Assembly: GCF_012641275.1 (NCBI RefSeq)
Contig: NZ_JABAIA010000001.1
Location: forward strand, 186,001 to 250,000
Length of the DNA: 64,000 bases
DNA from: Chitinophaga varians
GTDB lineage: Bacteria > Bacteroidota > Bacteroidia > Chitinophagales > Chitinophagaceae
Direction: 5' to 3'
Every line of letters begins with the position of its first letter. Positions within the stretch are counted from its first letter, which is position 1. The position numbers were made by a program, and so were the translations under genes. Shown piece by piece: positions 33,232-41,866 of the stretch. The notes below the pieces were generated by a model, which did no database searches, was not told the DNA's origin, and worked only from the letters and a program-made list of their open reading frames with translations.

Positions 33232-34786
33232 AACGTTTTTTGATTTTGTCCGGCAGCAGTCCGGTAAGCTGCTGGAGCAAACACTTACCCATACCGGCCT
33301 TACGTTTATCTCTGTGCTGATAGCCGTCTGCATTGGCGTGCCCGCCGGTATCCTGATCTCCCGCCGTAAGAAACTGGCCGGCCCTGTGCTGGGCGTTACC
33401 GGCGTGCTGCAAACCATCCCCAGCATCGCTTTGCTGGGATTTATGATACCATTGCTGGGCATCGGTCCCAAACCGGCGATAGTAGCGCTGTTTCTGTATG
33501 CCTTGTTACCGGTGGTACGCAATACCTATACCGGCATCCTGGGCGTAGACCCCAACATTACCGAAGCAGCCACCGGCATGGGTATGAGCCCCCGGCAGCT
33601 GTTGCTCAAAGTACAACTGCCACTGGCGATGCCCGTTATCCTGGCCGGCATCCGTACCGCTACGGTCATCAATGTGGGCGTGGCCACGCTGGCGGCATAT
33701 ATCGCCGCGGGAGGCCTGGGTGAATTTATTTTCGGCGGTATCGCACTCAACAATACGCGTATGATGCTCGCCGGTGCTATTCCCGCGGCGTTGCTGGCCA
33801 TTCTGTTCGACTGGGGACTGTCACGCCTGCAGCGCCTCAATATGCGCAAGGCTCGGAAAACAGTGCTGGTACTGCCCGCGGTACTGCTCCTGCTGTCATC
33901 CTTTTACCTGTTGCCCGAAACCTACAGCACCCGCATCAAAGCAGGCTTCACGCCTGAGTTCATGGGCCGCAAAGACGGCGCTATAGGATTGGGCAACGTC
34001 TACGGCCTTCATCTGCGCACCCTGGTGATCAGTGACATGATCATGTATAAAGCTGCCTACGAGAAAAAGCTGGACGTCATCAGCGGCAGCAGTACCGATG
34101 GTCGCGTAAAAGCTTTTGACCTGGTGGTTTTGAAAGATGATAAACATATTTTTCCGCCTTATTATGCCGCCCCCGTTGTTCGTCAGGCAGTGCTGGAAAA
34201 ATATCCTGAACTGGCCCCGGCACTTGACCAGCTCTCTGGTACAATTAATGATAGCATCATGACGGAGCTTAACTACCGGGTGGATTATCTCAAACAGAAC
34301 CCACAACAGGTGGCCAAAGATTTCCTCGTGTCGGCCCGGCTCTGGAAACCGGCCAGGAACGGCACCAAAGGCACCATCCGCATTGGTGCCAAAATTTTCG
34401 GCGACGGTTACATTCTGGCCAATATGTACAAAATGCTGATCGAAGGCTATACCGATCTGAACGCCACTACCAAAACAGGGCTCGGCGGCACAAAAATCGT
34501 CTTCGATGCATTGGTCAATGACCAGATAGACATGTACCCGGAATATACCGGCACCGGCCTGCTGGTCATCCTGCAGGCGCCGCAGCAAACAGTAGACAGT
34601 ATTATCGCAGACAGCAAAAAAGTATACGACTATGTAAAGAAAGGATTTGCAGAACAATACCAGCTCAGATGGCTGCAACCCATCGGCTTTAACAATACCT
34701 ACGCGCTGATGATGCGCCGGGAACAGGCTTCCAGGCTGCATATCAGCAGTATATCCGACTTAGCGACATACGTGCATCATCACTAA
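33218..34786 (+). CDS. Fused ABC permease and circularly permuted substrate-binding domain (EgtU-like)
   Basis: A 522-residue inner-membrane protein. Residues 20-205 are an OpuC/ProW-type permease (TGLTFISVLIAVCIGVPAGIL; EAATGMGMSPRQLLLKVQLPLAMPVI is the ATPase-contact EAA loop). A last helix at about 214-233 leads to the periplasmic binding domain. Its two halves are swapped compared with ProX/OpuCC. First comes what is normally the C-terminal half (243-370: EFMGRKDGAIGL, STDGR, LKDDKHIFPPYYAAPVV, LNYRVD). Then comes the normal N-terminal half (386-522: TIRIGAKIFGDGYILANMY, GLGGT, DMYPEYTGTG, GFNNTYALMMR, SISDL). Quaternary-amine importers and the ergothioneine importer EgtU have this permease/binding-domain fusion. 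Context with egtBD suggests ergothioneine or hercynine as substrate. Confidence 0.9.
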   Translation: METPETFFDFVRQQSGKLLEQTLTHTGLTFISVLIAVCIGVPAGILISRRKKLAGPVLGVTGVLQTIPSIALLGFMIPLLGIGPKPAIVALFLYALLPVVRNTYTGILGVDPNITEAATGMGMSPRQLLLKVQLPLAMPVILAGIRTATVINVGVATLAAYIAAGGLGEFIFGGIALNNTRMMLAGAIPAALLAILFDWGLSRLQRLNMRKARKTVLVLPAVLLLLSSFYLLPETYSTRIKAGFTPEFMGRKDGAIGLGNVYGLHLRTLVISDMIMYKAAYEKKLDVISGSSTDGRVKAFDLVVLKDDKHIFPPYYAAPVVRQAVLEKYPELAPALDQLSGTINDSIMTELNYRVDYLKQNPQQVAKDFLVSARLWKPARNGTKGTIRIGAKIFGDGYILANMYKMLIEGYTDLNATTKTGLGGTKIVFDALVNDQIDMYPEYTGTGLLVILQAPQQTVDSIIADSKKVYDYVKKGFAEQYQLRWLQPIGFNNTYALMMRREQASRLHISSISDLATYVHHH

Positions 34787-34798
34787 CCACCAGTAGTC

Positions 34799-35947
34799 AT
34801 GCAATTGAAAAAAGATTATTTCACCGTACGTAACCGGACAGAAGATATTTGCGCACCGCTCAAAACAGAAGACTATGTAGTGCAACCGGTGGTGGATGTC
34901 AGTCCGCCCAAATGGCACCTCGGACACACCACCTGGTTTTTTGAGACTTTTATTTTGATACCTAACGCGAAAGACTATACGGAGTTTGACCCGCAATATA
35001 ACTTTGTCTTTAACAGTTACTACGAATCGGTTGGGGCCCGCGTGATCCGTACGGACCGCGGCAATCTGAGCCGGCCTGCGGTAGAGGACATCATGCGGTA
35101 CCGCCGCCATGTGGACGAGGCCATGGAAGCCTTCCTGGACAAGGAACACGCACCGGAACTACAGGCACTCATTACACTGGGGCTTAACCATGAAGAACAA
35201 CACCAGGAACTGCTGTACACCGATATCAAATACATCCTTGGTCACAATCCGCTTTTCCCCGCCTATAACCCGGCTAAAACATCTCCTGTCGCAACAAAAA
35301 CAACCGGTTCCTGGTTAGAGATGAAGGCAGGCATATATGAGATCGGGTTTTCCGGTGGCGGGTTCTGCTTTGATAATGAACTGGGCCGTCATAAGGTATA
35401 CCTGGGCGACTACAGTCTCAGTGAGGCGCTGGTCACCAATGCTGAGTACCTTGATTTCATACAGGCCGGCGGCTACCATGATTTCCGCTACTGGCACGCG
35501 GAAGGATGGGACTGGGTAAAGAAAAACCAGGTGGAAATGCCGATGTACTGGTACAATATCAACGGGCAATGGATGCATTACAACTGGCAGGGACTGCAAC
35601 CCCTGCTGCCGGATGCTCCGCTCTGCCATATCAGCTACTACGAGGCCGCCGCCTTCGCAGCCTGGAAAGGTATGCGCCTGCCCACGGAATTTGAATGGGA
35701 AGCTGCTGCCCCACAACTGTCGTGGGGCACGCGCTGGGAATGGACGGAAAGCGCCTATCTCCCCTATCCTGGCTTCACCAAAGCACCCGGCGCCATCGGC
35801 GAATACAACGGGAAATTCATGATAAACCAAATGGTACTCAGGGGCGCCTCAGAAGTCACGCCCCCACATCATAGCCGCATCACTTACCGCAACTTCTTCC
35901 ATCCCTCGCTGCGATGGCAGTTTACCGGTATCAGGCTGGCAAAATAG
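34799..35947 (+). CDS. egtB: Ergothioneine biosynthesis sulfoxide synthase EgtB
   Basis: A 382-residue non-haem iron enzyme that uses O2 to join hercynine (trimethylhistidine) to the sulfur of a cysteine or gamma-glutamylcysteine. The N-terminal DinB-like helical bundle carries the iron ligands: His in PKWHLGHTTWFFE near residue 44 and two His in LNHEEQHQE near 135. The C-terminal formylglycine-generating-enzyme-like domain has LSEALVTNAEYLDFI, RLPTEFEWEAA, WEWTESAYLPYPGF and the end LRWQFTGIRLAK. No EgtA or EgtC gene is present nearby, so cysteine itself may be the sulfur donor, as in the EgtB types that do not need gamma-glutamylcysteine. It lies 12 bases after the transporter gene and 23 before egtD. 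Confidence 0.93.
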   Translation: MQLKKDYFTVRNRTEDICAPLKTEDYVVQPVVDVSPPKWHLGHTTWFFETFILIPNAKDYTEFDPQYNFVFNSYYESVGARVIRTDRGNLSRPAVEDIMRYRRHVDEAMEAFLDKEHAPELQALITLGLNHEEQHQELLYTDIKYILGHNPLFPAYNPAKTSPVATKTTGSWLEMKAGIYEIGFSGGGFCFDNELGRHKVYLGDYSLSEALVTNAEYLDFIQAGGYHDFRYWHAEGWDWVKKNQVEMPMYWYNINGQWMHYNWQGLQPLLPDAPLCHISYYEAAAFAAWKGMRLPTEFEWEAAAPQLSWGTRWEWTESAYLPYPGFTKAPGAIGEYNGKFMINQMVLRGASEVTPPHHSRITYRNFFHPSLRWQFTGIRLAK

Positions 35948-35970
35948 GCTTTCATCTAAAAAGACTGCGT

Positions 35971-36966
35971 ATGCAAACCACTGTAATTCCAGGCCGCACG
36001 GTCCTTTGTAAAAGAAAACCGGTGACAGGCACTTTTTATCAGGAAGTAGTTAAAGGACTCAGCGCACCGCAGAAATATCTGGACTCCAAATATTTTTATG
36101 ATGCAGAAGGTGACCGGCTGTTTCAGGAGATCATGCAATGCGAAGAGTATTACCTGACCGGCTGCGAAATGGAAATCCTGGCCTCCCGCTCAGCTGAAAT
36201 AGCGAGTGCCCTGGCACAACATGCCAGCACTTTCGATGTGGTGGAACTGGGCGCCGGCGACGCCACCAAGTCCATTCATCTGCTGCGGCAGCTGCTCTCC
36301 AACGGAACTGATTTCACCTATTTCCCCATCGACATTTCGGCCAACGTGATCGGCCAGCTGGAACAACAGCTGCCCGCCATGCTCCCCGACCTGCGGATGA
36401 AAGGACTGAACGGTGAATATTTCGATATGCTGGAACAGGCAAACACCTACAGCCATAAAAAGAAAGTCGTCCTGTTTATGGGCGGCAACATCGGTAATTT
36501 CAACAGCACTGCGGCACATGATTTCTGCATGGAGCTCAGCGATTATCTGTTGCCCGGTGACCTGTTGCTGACAGGCTTCGATCTCAAAAAAAATCCACAC
36601 GTGATACTACAGGCGTACAATGATAAAGCCGGTATCACCCGGGCGTTCAACTTCAACCTGCTCACCCGTATCAATCGTGAACTGGGGGCTAACTTTGACA
36701 TTACGAAGTTTGAGCACTACCCCACTTACGATCCGGGCACCGGCGCCTGCAAAAGTTATCTGATCAGCCTGGAAAAACAACAGGTTCAAATAGGCCATGA
36801 CGTCCGCATTGATTTTGAAGCCAACGAACCGCTGTACATGGAGATATCACAGAAATACGCGCTCGAAGAAACAGAACAACTGGCGCTGGAAACAGGGTTT
36901 CAGCCGGTTGCCCGCTTCTTCGACAATAAAAAATGGTTTGTGGACACCCTCTGGAAAAGAGTGTAG
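35971..36966 (+). CDS. egtD: L-histidine N-alpha-methyltransferase EgtD
   Basis: A 331-residue SAM-dependent enzyme that adds three methyl groups to the alpha-amine of histidine to form hercynine, the first step to ergothioneine. It starts with the family segment PQKYLDSKYFYDAEGDRLFQEIMQCEEYYLTGCEMEIL (read here as KYFYDAEGDRLFQEI), then SAM motif I VVELGAGDATKSIHLL, YFPIDISANVIGQL, GGNIGNF and LLTGFDLKKNPHVILQAYND, and ends ARFFDNKKWFVDTLWK. The open frame reaches back to 35914 inside egtB, but ATG 35971 gives the normal N terminus. It is the last gene of the locus and nearly touches the convergent DinB gene (6 bases apart). No egtE-type lyase follows. Confidence 0.93.
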   Translation: MQTTVIPGRTVLCKRKPVTGTFYQEVVKGLSAPQKYLDSKYFYDAEGDRLFQEIMQCEEYYLTGCEMEILASRSAEIASALAQHASTFDVVELGAGDATKSIHLLRQLLSNGTDFTYFPIDISANVIGQLEQQLPAMLPDLRMKGLNGEYFDMLEQANTYSHKKKVVLFMGGNIGNFNSTAAHDFCMELSDYLLPGDLLLTGFDLKKNPHVILQAYNDKAGITRAFNFNLLTRINRELGANFDITKFEHYPTYDPGTGACKSYLISLEKQQVQIGHDVRIDFEANEPLYMEISQKYALEETEQLALETGFQPVARFFDNKKWFVDTLWKRV

Positions 36967-36972
36967 ATAAGT

Positions 36973-37449
36973 TTATTTCCAGGCGTTCAATAACCGGCGT
37001 ATGGCTATAATTTCGCCGGTATGATAACTGGTGTGGTCTGCTATCAGCACCGCTTCCCGGAACAGGTGCTGCCCGTCGCCATAAGGAAAGGGCTGGAAGA
37101 GGTCTGCCTCAGGCGCCTCCAGCAGTTCTATAAAAGCATGCGTGTCGGCCTTGATCTGGTCGAGGCTCTTCTGCCATACATGATCATTGGCCGGCACCGC
37201 CGTTTTAGGCCAGTAGCCTTCCGGCCAGCGGGGTGACTTGTAATCGGCATCGCGGCTGAATTCGAGAATATCTGCCTGTGTTATCCTGATGTGCTCCACC
37301 AGCTGCCAGATACTGTAAGGCAGCCCGTCGGGCACCACGCCCCGCAGTTCGGCCGGCAGACCTTTGACAGCTTCAGCAAAACTTACATGCGCGTGGGCTT
37401 TCAACAACAGGTCTTTCAGTGTCTTAATGATCTCCTTTTTGATGTTCAT
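36973..37449 (-). CDS. DinB family protein
   Basis: A 158-residue four-helix bundle protein of the DinB/YfiT superfamily (DfsB). The likely metal-binding histidines are seen in WQLVEHIRITQADI near residue 53 and in LIADHTSYHTGEIIAIRRLL near 139-143, in the expected layout of one His in helix 2 and two in helix 4. Members act as metal-dependent hydrolases or thiol transferases in low-molecular-weight thiol chemistry, or have unknown roles. It is 11 bases downstream of the DUF2867 gene and probably co-transcribed with it. Being next to egtBD on the other strand may be chance. Confidence 0.85.
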   Translation of the reverse strand: MNIKKEIIKTLKDLLLKAHAHVSFAEAVKGLPAELRGVVPDGLPYSIWQLVEHIRITQADILEFSRDADYKSPRWPEGYWPKTAVPANDHVWQKSLDQIKADTHAFIELLEAPEADLFQPFPYGDGQHLFREAVLIADHTSYHTGEIIAIRRLLNAWK

Positions 37450-37460
37450 AGCAACACAGT

Positions 37461-37892
37461 TTAAATTAGTTTACGGATCATTCCCGGAAATATAAACCCG
37501 TGAAAGGGCAACATAGTATACCAATACAATTTTCCTGCTAAACCTTTCGCCCTGAAAGAGGCTGTCTGCACCAGATGGCCATCCACAATCCTAAACTCCA
37601 GCCAGGCTTCACCCGGCAATTTCATTTCTGCGTATAAGAGCAGCCTGCCCGCTTCGCGGTCTGCTACCTGCACCCGCCACACGTCCAGGTAATCCCCCGC
37701 CCGTAAATCTGACGGATGCCTGCGGCCCCGCCTTAACCCGGGCCCTCCCGCTATCTCGTCCATATAACCGCGTAACTTCCACATCCAGTTGCCGTAATAC
37801 CACCCACGTTGCCCGCCTATGGCCCATATCCGCTCCAACGTAGTCTTCCTGTCTGTTATTTTTCCAGTTCTTCTGTCAAAATACTCTATCAT
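37461..37892 (-). CDS. DUF2867 domain protein
   Basis: A 143-residue protein made up of a DUF2867 domain alone (IWAIGGQRGWYYGNWMWKLRGYMDEIAGGPGLRRGRR, LRAGDYLDVWRV, LLLYAEMKLPGEAWLEF, TMLPFHGFIFPGMIRKL). The motif set is that of the C-terminal part of YbjT/SDR-type NAD-dependent epimerase fusions, which belongs to the START/SRPBCC-like fold and may bind hydrophobic ligands. Here the SDR half is absent and there is no trace of it upstream, so it is a stand-alone version or a remnant. The open frame extends to 37949, but the ATG at 37892 is where similarity begins. It probably forms an operon with the DinB gene. Confidence 0.8.
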   Translation of the reverse strand: MIEYFDRRTGKITDRKTTLERIWAIGGQRGWYYGNWMWKLRGYMDEIAGGPGLRRGRRHPSDLRAGDYLDVWRVQVADREAGRLLLYAEMKLPGEAWLEFRIVDGHLVQTASFRAKGLAGKLYWYTMLPFHGFIFPGMIRKLI

Positions 37893-38162
37893 TTTATAAA
37901 ATATTTTATCACCTTTGCCAGACTTCGGCCACGCGAATGTACAGCACAAAACGACTTGTAAAACCCAAATTCCGCTTTGTTAACCGATGTTCGATAACAA
38001 TCGCTTAACAACTGTTTACGAAATTGAATTTCTGCAATCCCCCCTGCAAATACGAACTTAGCCACATTGACCATTATGGAACCGCCGTCTGATGCGGTAA
38101 ATAACCGAAAAAACAATTACAACCCATTAATCTATTCACCTACTCATGCACTGGAAAAACTA

Positions 38163-40865
38163 ATGCAGGCCACTACAACCGGATTCAACCAAATTAAACG
38201 GCAACTGATGCTCCTTTTGCTGGGTTGTTGTGCGCTGTCAAAGATATACGCACAACATACCATTAAAGGGACCGTCTATCAGAAAGACACCAGAAAAACG
38301 CTTCCCGGCGCAGCAGTATTGCTCTACGATGAAAAAGCACGCATAAAAGCCCAGACACAGTCAGATGAACATGGCAACTTTACCATCGAAAACGTACAGG
38401 TAGGCTTCTACCGGCTACTGGTCAGCTTTATGGGCAACCGCACCGAAATGATCCCCGTGGAAGTCAACGCCAGGCTAAAGACCGTCACATTCAATTATAT
38501 CCAGCTATCACCCGCCATCAGCCTGAGCAGAGTGGAAGTAAAAGCAGACAGGCCACTGATGTCTATCCGAAAGGATACCATCGAGTTCAACGCCGGTGAA
38601 CTGCCCACCCTGCCCAATGCCAATATGCATGAACTCATTGAAAAAATCCCGGGGCTCACAATGGACGACAACGGTAACCTTTATTACCTGGGCGCGCCCA
38701 TCAAAGAACTGTTCATTGACGGTCGCTCGCTGTTGCAGAACATGAGCAACGTTAAAAGGGTCATGGAAATACTGAAAGCCGATCTCGCTGACAAAATTCA
38801 GATATCAGACAAAAAAAATATCTCCGGTATCACCGAGCCCGGTAAAAATGAAAAAGTACTTAACATCATCGTAAAAGATGAAATGAAAAAAGGCATCCGT
38901 GGCACCGTCACCGGCGGATACGGCACGCATGACCGCTACAACGCCGGTACCACGCTCAATATGTTCCGCAAAAAACTGACGGCGCTGGGCGATATACTCG
39001 CCAACAATAACAATACGCAAAGCGATGCCAGCACCAACTATCAGGGCAGCTTCATGGGCAACAATCCACAGGGGACCAATAAGCTGTTCAATATTGGCAC
39101 CTACTACACCATGGAAATCAACAAAAAGATCAAACTCAATGTAAACCTGAGGCACCAGGAGCAGGACATGACCAGCAGCGAGGGACAGGAGCGGGAAAAC
39201 ATCTTCGCAGACAGCAGCACCTTCTATCACAGCAATACCCAAAAACACCTGATCAGCAAAAAAAACGGGGGCATCCTCTTTATGGACATACAACCCGATA
39301 TCAACAACAAAATTATTGTGGCGGCGATGATGGAAAGAGAACATAAAGAAGTACACAACAACCGCCTGTACAATACCACAGACAGCCGCATGGACACGCT
39401 CAACAACGGTATGCTCAACAACAATGACAGCGCGGTCAATAAAACACTGGACGCCACGGTCAGTTACTCCCATAAATTCGGTAAAACAGGAAGAATACTA
39501 TCACTGCAAACATCCCTGAGAAAATCCTGGCAATACAGCTATCAGTTCAACATCAGTCAGAACGATGTTTTCCTCCCGTTTTACAGTGCTGATACCATCA
39601 ATCAGTTCGTATCACCGAAAAATGAAGTATCCAGTACCTCCACCTCTGCAACCTATAACGAACCAATCGGAAAATACTGGTCAGTGGCGCTTTACTACTC
39701 GTTTCAGAACGCCCTCACCAAAAACCGGCAAAACACCGCCGATTTTAATATTTTCAAACACGATTATATACCAAACGACTCGCTGACATACCGGTTCGAC
39801 AGCAGGATCATCAATCATACGGTGAAACCGTCGCTTACCTACAACCGGGGTAAACTCATGCTCATCGGCGCTGCCGGGCTTTCACTCAGCACGCTGACCA
39901 GCAACAATTATACTACACACAATAAAGACGTGCGGCACACCACCTATGTGGACCGCGCACTCAATGCCATCATCAAACTGGACCCGTTTAAAACTATTAA
40001 TATCACGCTCAATGGCATTACGCTTCCTTTGGACGCGCAGCTGTTATGGCCCGTCAACAACAACAGCAATCCGCTATATATACAACTGGGTAATCCAGGC
40101 CTGATCAATGCATTTGCCAATAACCTGGCATTCAGTTATTTTTCCAACAGTATTAAAGGAGTGGCGTTTGCACATACGATGGAAGGAAGATATACGCAAC
40201 ATGCGTTTTCCACGGCTGTATTCACCGATACGCTGGGCAGGCAGGTGAGCATGCCGATCAACGTGTCCGGCAACTGGGGCATTACCGACAATACCATGCT
40301 GGGCTTCCGGATCAAACATCCCGGCATAACCGTCAATTACAGCAATGCATTTGAATACAACAGAACTATTTCACAAATCAACCATCTTGACAACATTGTA
40401 AAAAGATACTCGTTTCTTCAGCTGCTGGCAGCGTCCATCAACTGGAAAAAAAGAATGGAATTCACGGCCAAAGTGGGCGTAGACTACAGGGGTAATATGC
40501 TTTCGTTGCAAGACGACCATTACACCGACTTTATCCAGTATACGCTTGCCTTCACGGCCAATGCCTGGCTACCGCTGGATTTCAACGCAGGCTCCAATGT
40601 GCAGTACACCAATAATACCGATGCCGCCACACATTTTACACTGCTCAACGGGTGGATCGGTAAAACGTTCCTGCACAACAAATCACTGTCTGCCAAATTC
40701 TACGCTTTCGACCTGCTGCGGCAAAACAAAACTGTCGTGGCCTATTATGCCTCTACTTACCGGGAAAGGCTGGAAACCACCAACCTCTCCCAGTATTTTA
40801 TGTTCAGTCTTACATATGCCTATGGCCGCAAAGGGCTAAAAGCACCGGCATCCAAAGTCCCCTGA
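38163..40865 (+). CDS. Outer-membrane beta-barrel protein with carboxypeptidase-regulatory-like and plug-like domains
   Basis: A 900-residue outer-membrane protein. After a signal peptide (QLMLLLLGCCALSKIYA) comes a CarboxypepD_reg-like domain (HTIKGTVYQKDTRKTLPGAAVLLYDEKARIKAQTQSD) and then a TonB-receptor-like plug (SLSRVEVKADRPLMSIRKDTIEFNAGELPTLPNANMHELIEKIPGLTMDDNGNLYYLG, seen as DTIEFNAG and LIEKIPGL). The rest is a beta barrel rich in aromatic and Asn/Thr residues (outer membrane beta-barrel protein_3 type). This family differs from SusC: there is no SusD partner and no TonB box that I can identify. The start is uncertain between 38076, 38163 and 38208; the signal peptide fits 38163 or 38208. 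The ligand is unknown. It is convergent with the DsbA-like gene (4 bases apart). Confidence 0.85.
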   Translation: MQATTTGFNQIKRQLMLLLLGCCALSKIYAQHTIKGTVYQKDTRKTLPGAAVLLYDEKARIKAQTQSDEHGNFTIENVQVGFYRLLVSFMGNRTEMIPVEVNARLKTVTFNYIQLSPAISLSRVEVKADRPLMSIRKDTIEFNAGELPTLPNANMHELIEKIPGLTMDDNGNLYYLGAPIKELFIDGRSLLQNMSNVKRVMEILKADLADKIQISDKKNISGITEPGKNEKVLNIIVKDEMKKGIRGTVTGGYGTHDRYNAGTTLNMFRKKLTALGDILANNNNTQSDASTNYQGSFMGNNPQGTNKLFNIGTYYTMEINKKIKLNVNLRHQEQDMTSSEGQERENIFADSSTFYHSNTQKHLISKKNGGILFMDIQPDINNKIIVAAMMEREHKEVHNNRLYNTTDSRMDTLNNGMLNNNDSAVNKTLDATVSYSHKFGKTGRILSLQTSLRKSWQYSYQFNISQNDVFLPFYSADTINQFVSPKNEVSSTSTSATYNEPIGKYWSVALYYSFQNALTKNRQNTADFNIFKHDYIPNDSLTYRFDSRIINHTVKPSLTYNRGKLMLIGAAGLSLSTLTSNNYTTHNKDVRHTTYVDRALNAIIKLDPFKTINITLNGITLPLDAQLLWPVNNNSNPLYIQLGNPGLINAFANNLAFSYFSNSIKGVAFAHTMEGRYTQHAFSTAVFTDTLGRQVSMPINVSGNWGITDNTMLGFRIKHPGITVNYSNAFEYNRTISQINHLDNIVKRYSFLQLLAASINWKKRMEFTAKVGVDYRGNMLSLQDDHYTDFIQYTLAFTANAWLPLDFNAGSNVQYTNNTDAATHFTLLNGWIGKTFLHNKSLSAKFYAFDLLRQNKTVVAYYASTYRERLETTNLSQYFMFSLTYAYGRKGLKAPASKVP

Positions 40866-40869
40866 CATA

Positions 40870-41772
40870 TCAACGCTCCCATAACGCTCCGCCGCCGGCG
40901 ATGGTCACCCGTAAGTGGCCTTCCCGGTGAAAAGCGTCCAGCTGAGCATAGGCTGCTTCTATCGCGAGGTCGTTCAGCACCGCATATTCTTTGGTCGTCA
41001 GCGTCGGGAAATAGGAAAAAGTGTCCAGTCCGCGAAGATAAGTGCGCGCCTGTGCCTCGGGGAAAAGTTTATGCAGCGTAGTAGTAAACACTGAATAGGG
41101 TTTGGCTCCGTACACCAGCTCTTTATTTCCTGCCGCATTGATCATAAATACCGAAGGGAACCCTCGTACGCCCATTTGTGCGCGCAGTTGCAGGTCCTGC
41201 TCAAAAAGCGTCGGAGCGGTAGTTTCAAAATCACGTTGCAGTTGTGTAATGTCAAGCTGTGCGTAGGTAGCGGCAGCCAACACAGGCTCAGGGCGGCAGA
41301 TATTCTTTTTTTGCAGGAAAAGCATTTCACGCAGGCGGCGCAGGAAAATCACGCTTTTATGTTCATCCTGCAGTTGCGCCGCCTTAAACCAGATGGAAGG
41401 CGGATAAGAGGATGGCAAAGGATCTTCCAGCCACACGTTGCCGTCTATCGGCATCTGGTAATGGCCGCTTACTTCTTCCCAGTGATGGGCCACGTCGGAA
41501 GGGCCGCTGATGCCGCCGGAATTGTACACGTCCCAGGAAGGCAGCAGCCCTCCCATATGATAACGGATATCCAGTACATGGCCGTATTCGAGCTTTAAGC
41601 GGCGCCATTGTGGTTCAATGCCCCAACAGGTAGAGCAGATCGGATCGGTAAAATAAATGAGCTGCAGCGGCTTGTCTGTTGGCAAAGTAGTATGCGCTCC
41701 GCCGGCTGCTGCCGTGGCGCCGGGAATCTCACAAACGCCGGTCGCCGGATCACAGAATAAAGGTTCTCGCAT
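40870..41772 (-). CDS. DsbA family protein, SpxH/YjbH-like
   Basis: A 300-residue cytoplasmic protein of the thioredoxin superfamily. The segment LIYFTDPICSTCWGIEPQWRRLKLEYG has a CxxC (CSTC) at the usual place and closely follows the DPxCxxCW pattern of the SpxH/YjbH adaptors of Firmicutes, which deliver Spx to ClpXP. Bacteroidota homologues have the same fold but no Spx, so the role is open. The DsbA helical insert is seen around PPSIWFKAAQLQDEHKSVIFLRRLREMLFLQKKNI, and the cis-Pro in GVRGFPSVFMI. No signal peptide is present. The start is ATG 41772; an upstream ATG (41802) lies in the region of the next gene's terminator. Confidence 0.83.
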   Translation of the reverse strand: MREPLFCDPATGVCEIPGATAAAGGAHTTLPTDKPLQLIYFTDPICSTCWGIEPQWRRLKLEYGHVLDIRYHMGGLLPSWDVYNSGGISGPSDVAHHWEEVSGHYQMPIDGNVWLEDPLPSSYPPSIWFKAAQLQDEHKSVIFLRRLREMLFLQKKNICRPEPVLAAATYAQLDITQLQRDFETTAPTLFEQDLQLRAQMGVRGFPSVFMINAAGNKELVYGAKPYSVFTTTLHKLFPEAQARTYLRGLDTFSYFPTLTTKEYAVLNDLAIEAAYAQLDAFHREGHLRVTIAGGGALWER

Positions 41773-41802
41773 GATATAAAACGTAAAAAGCGGAAGGTAC
41801 AA

Positions 41803-41843
41803 TAAAAAAAGAAGGCCTGCATTCGTTATATGCAGACCTTCCG
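41803..41843 (-). terminator. Terminator of the OmpA lipoprotein gene
   Basis: A 12-bp stem with one mismatch (41811-41822 with 41830-41841), followed on the minus strand by TTTTTTTATTG, 25 bases after the stop at 41867. Confidence 0.85.
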
Positions 41844-41866
41844 GTTTTATTGTAAACGGGAAATGA

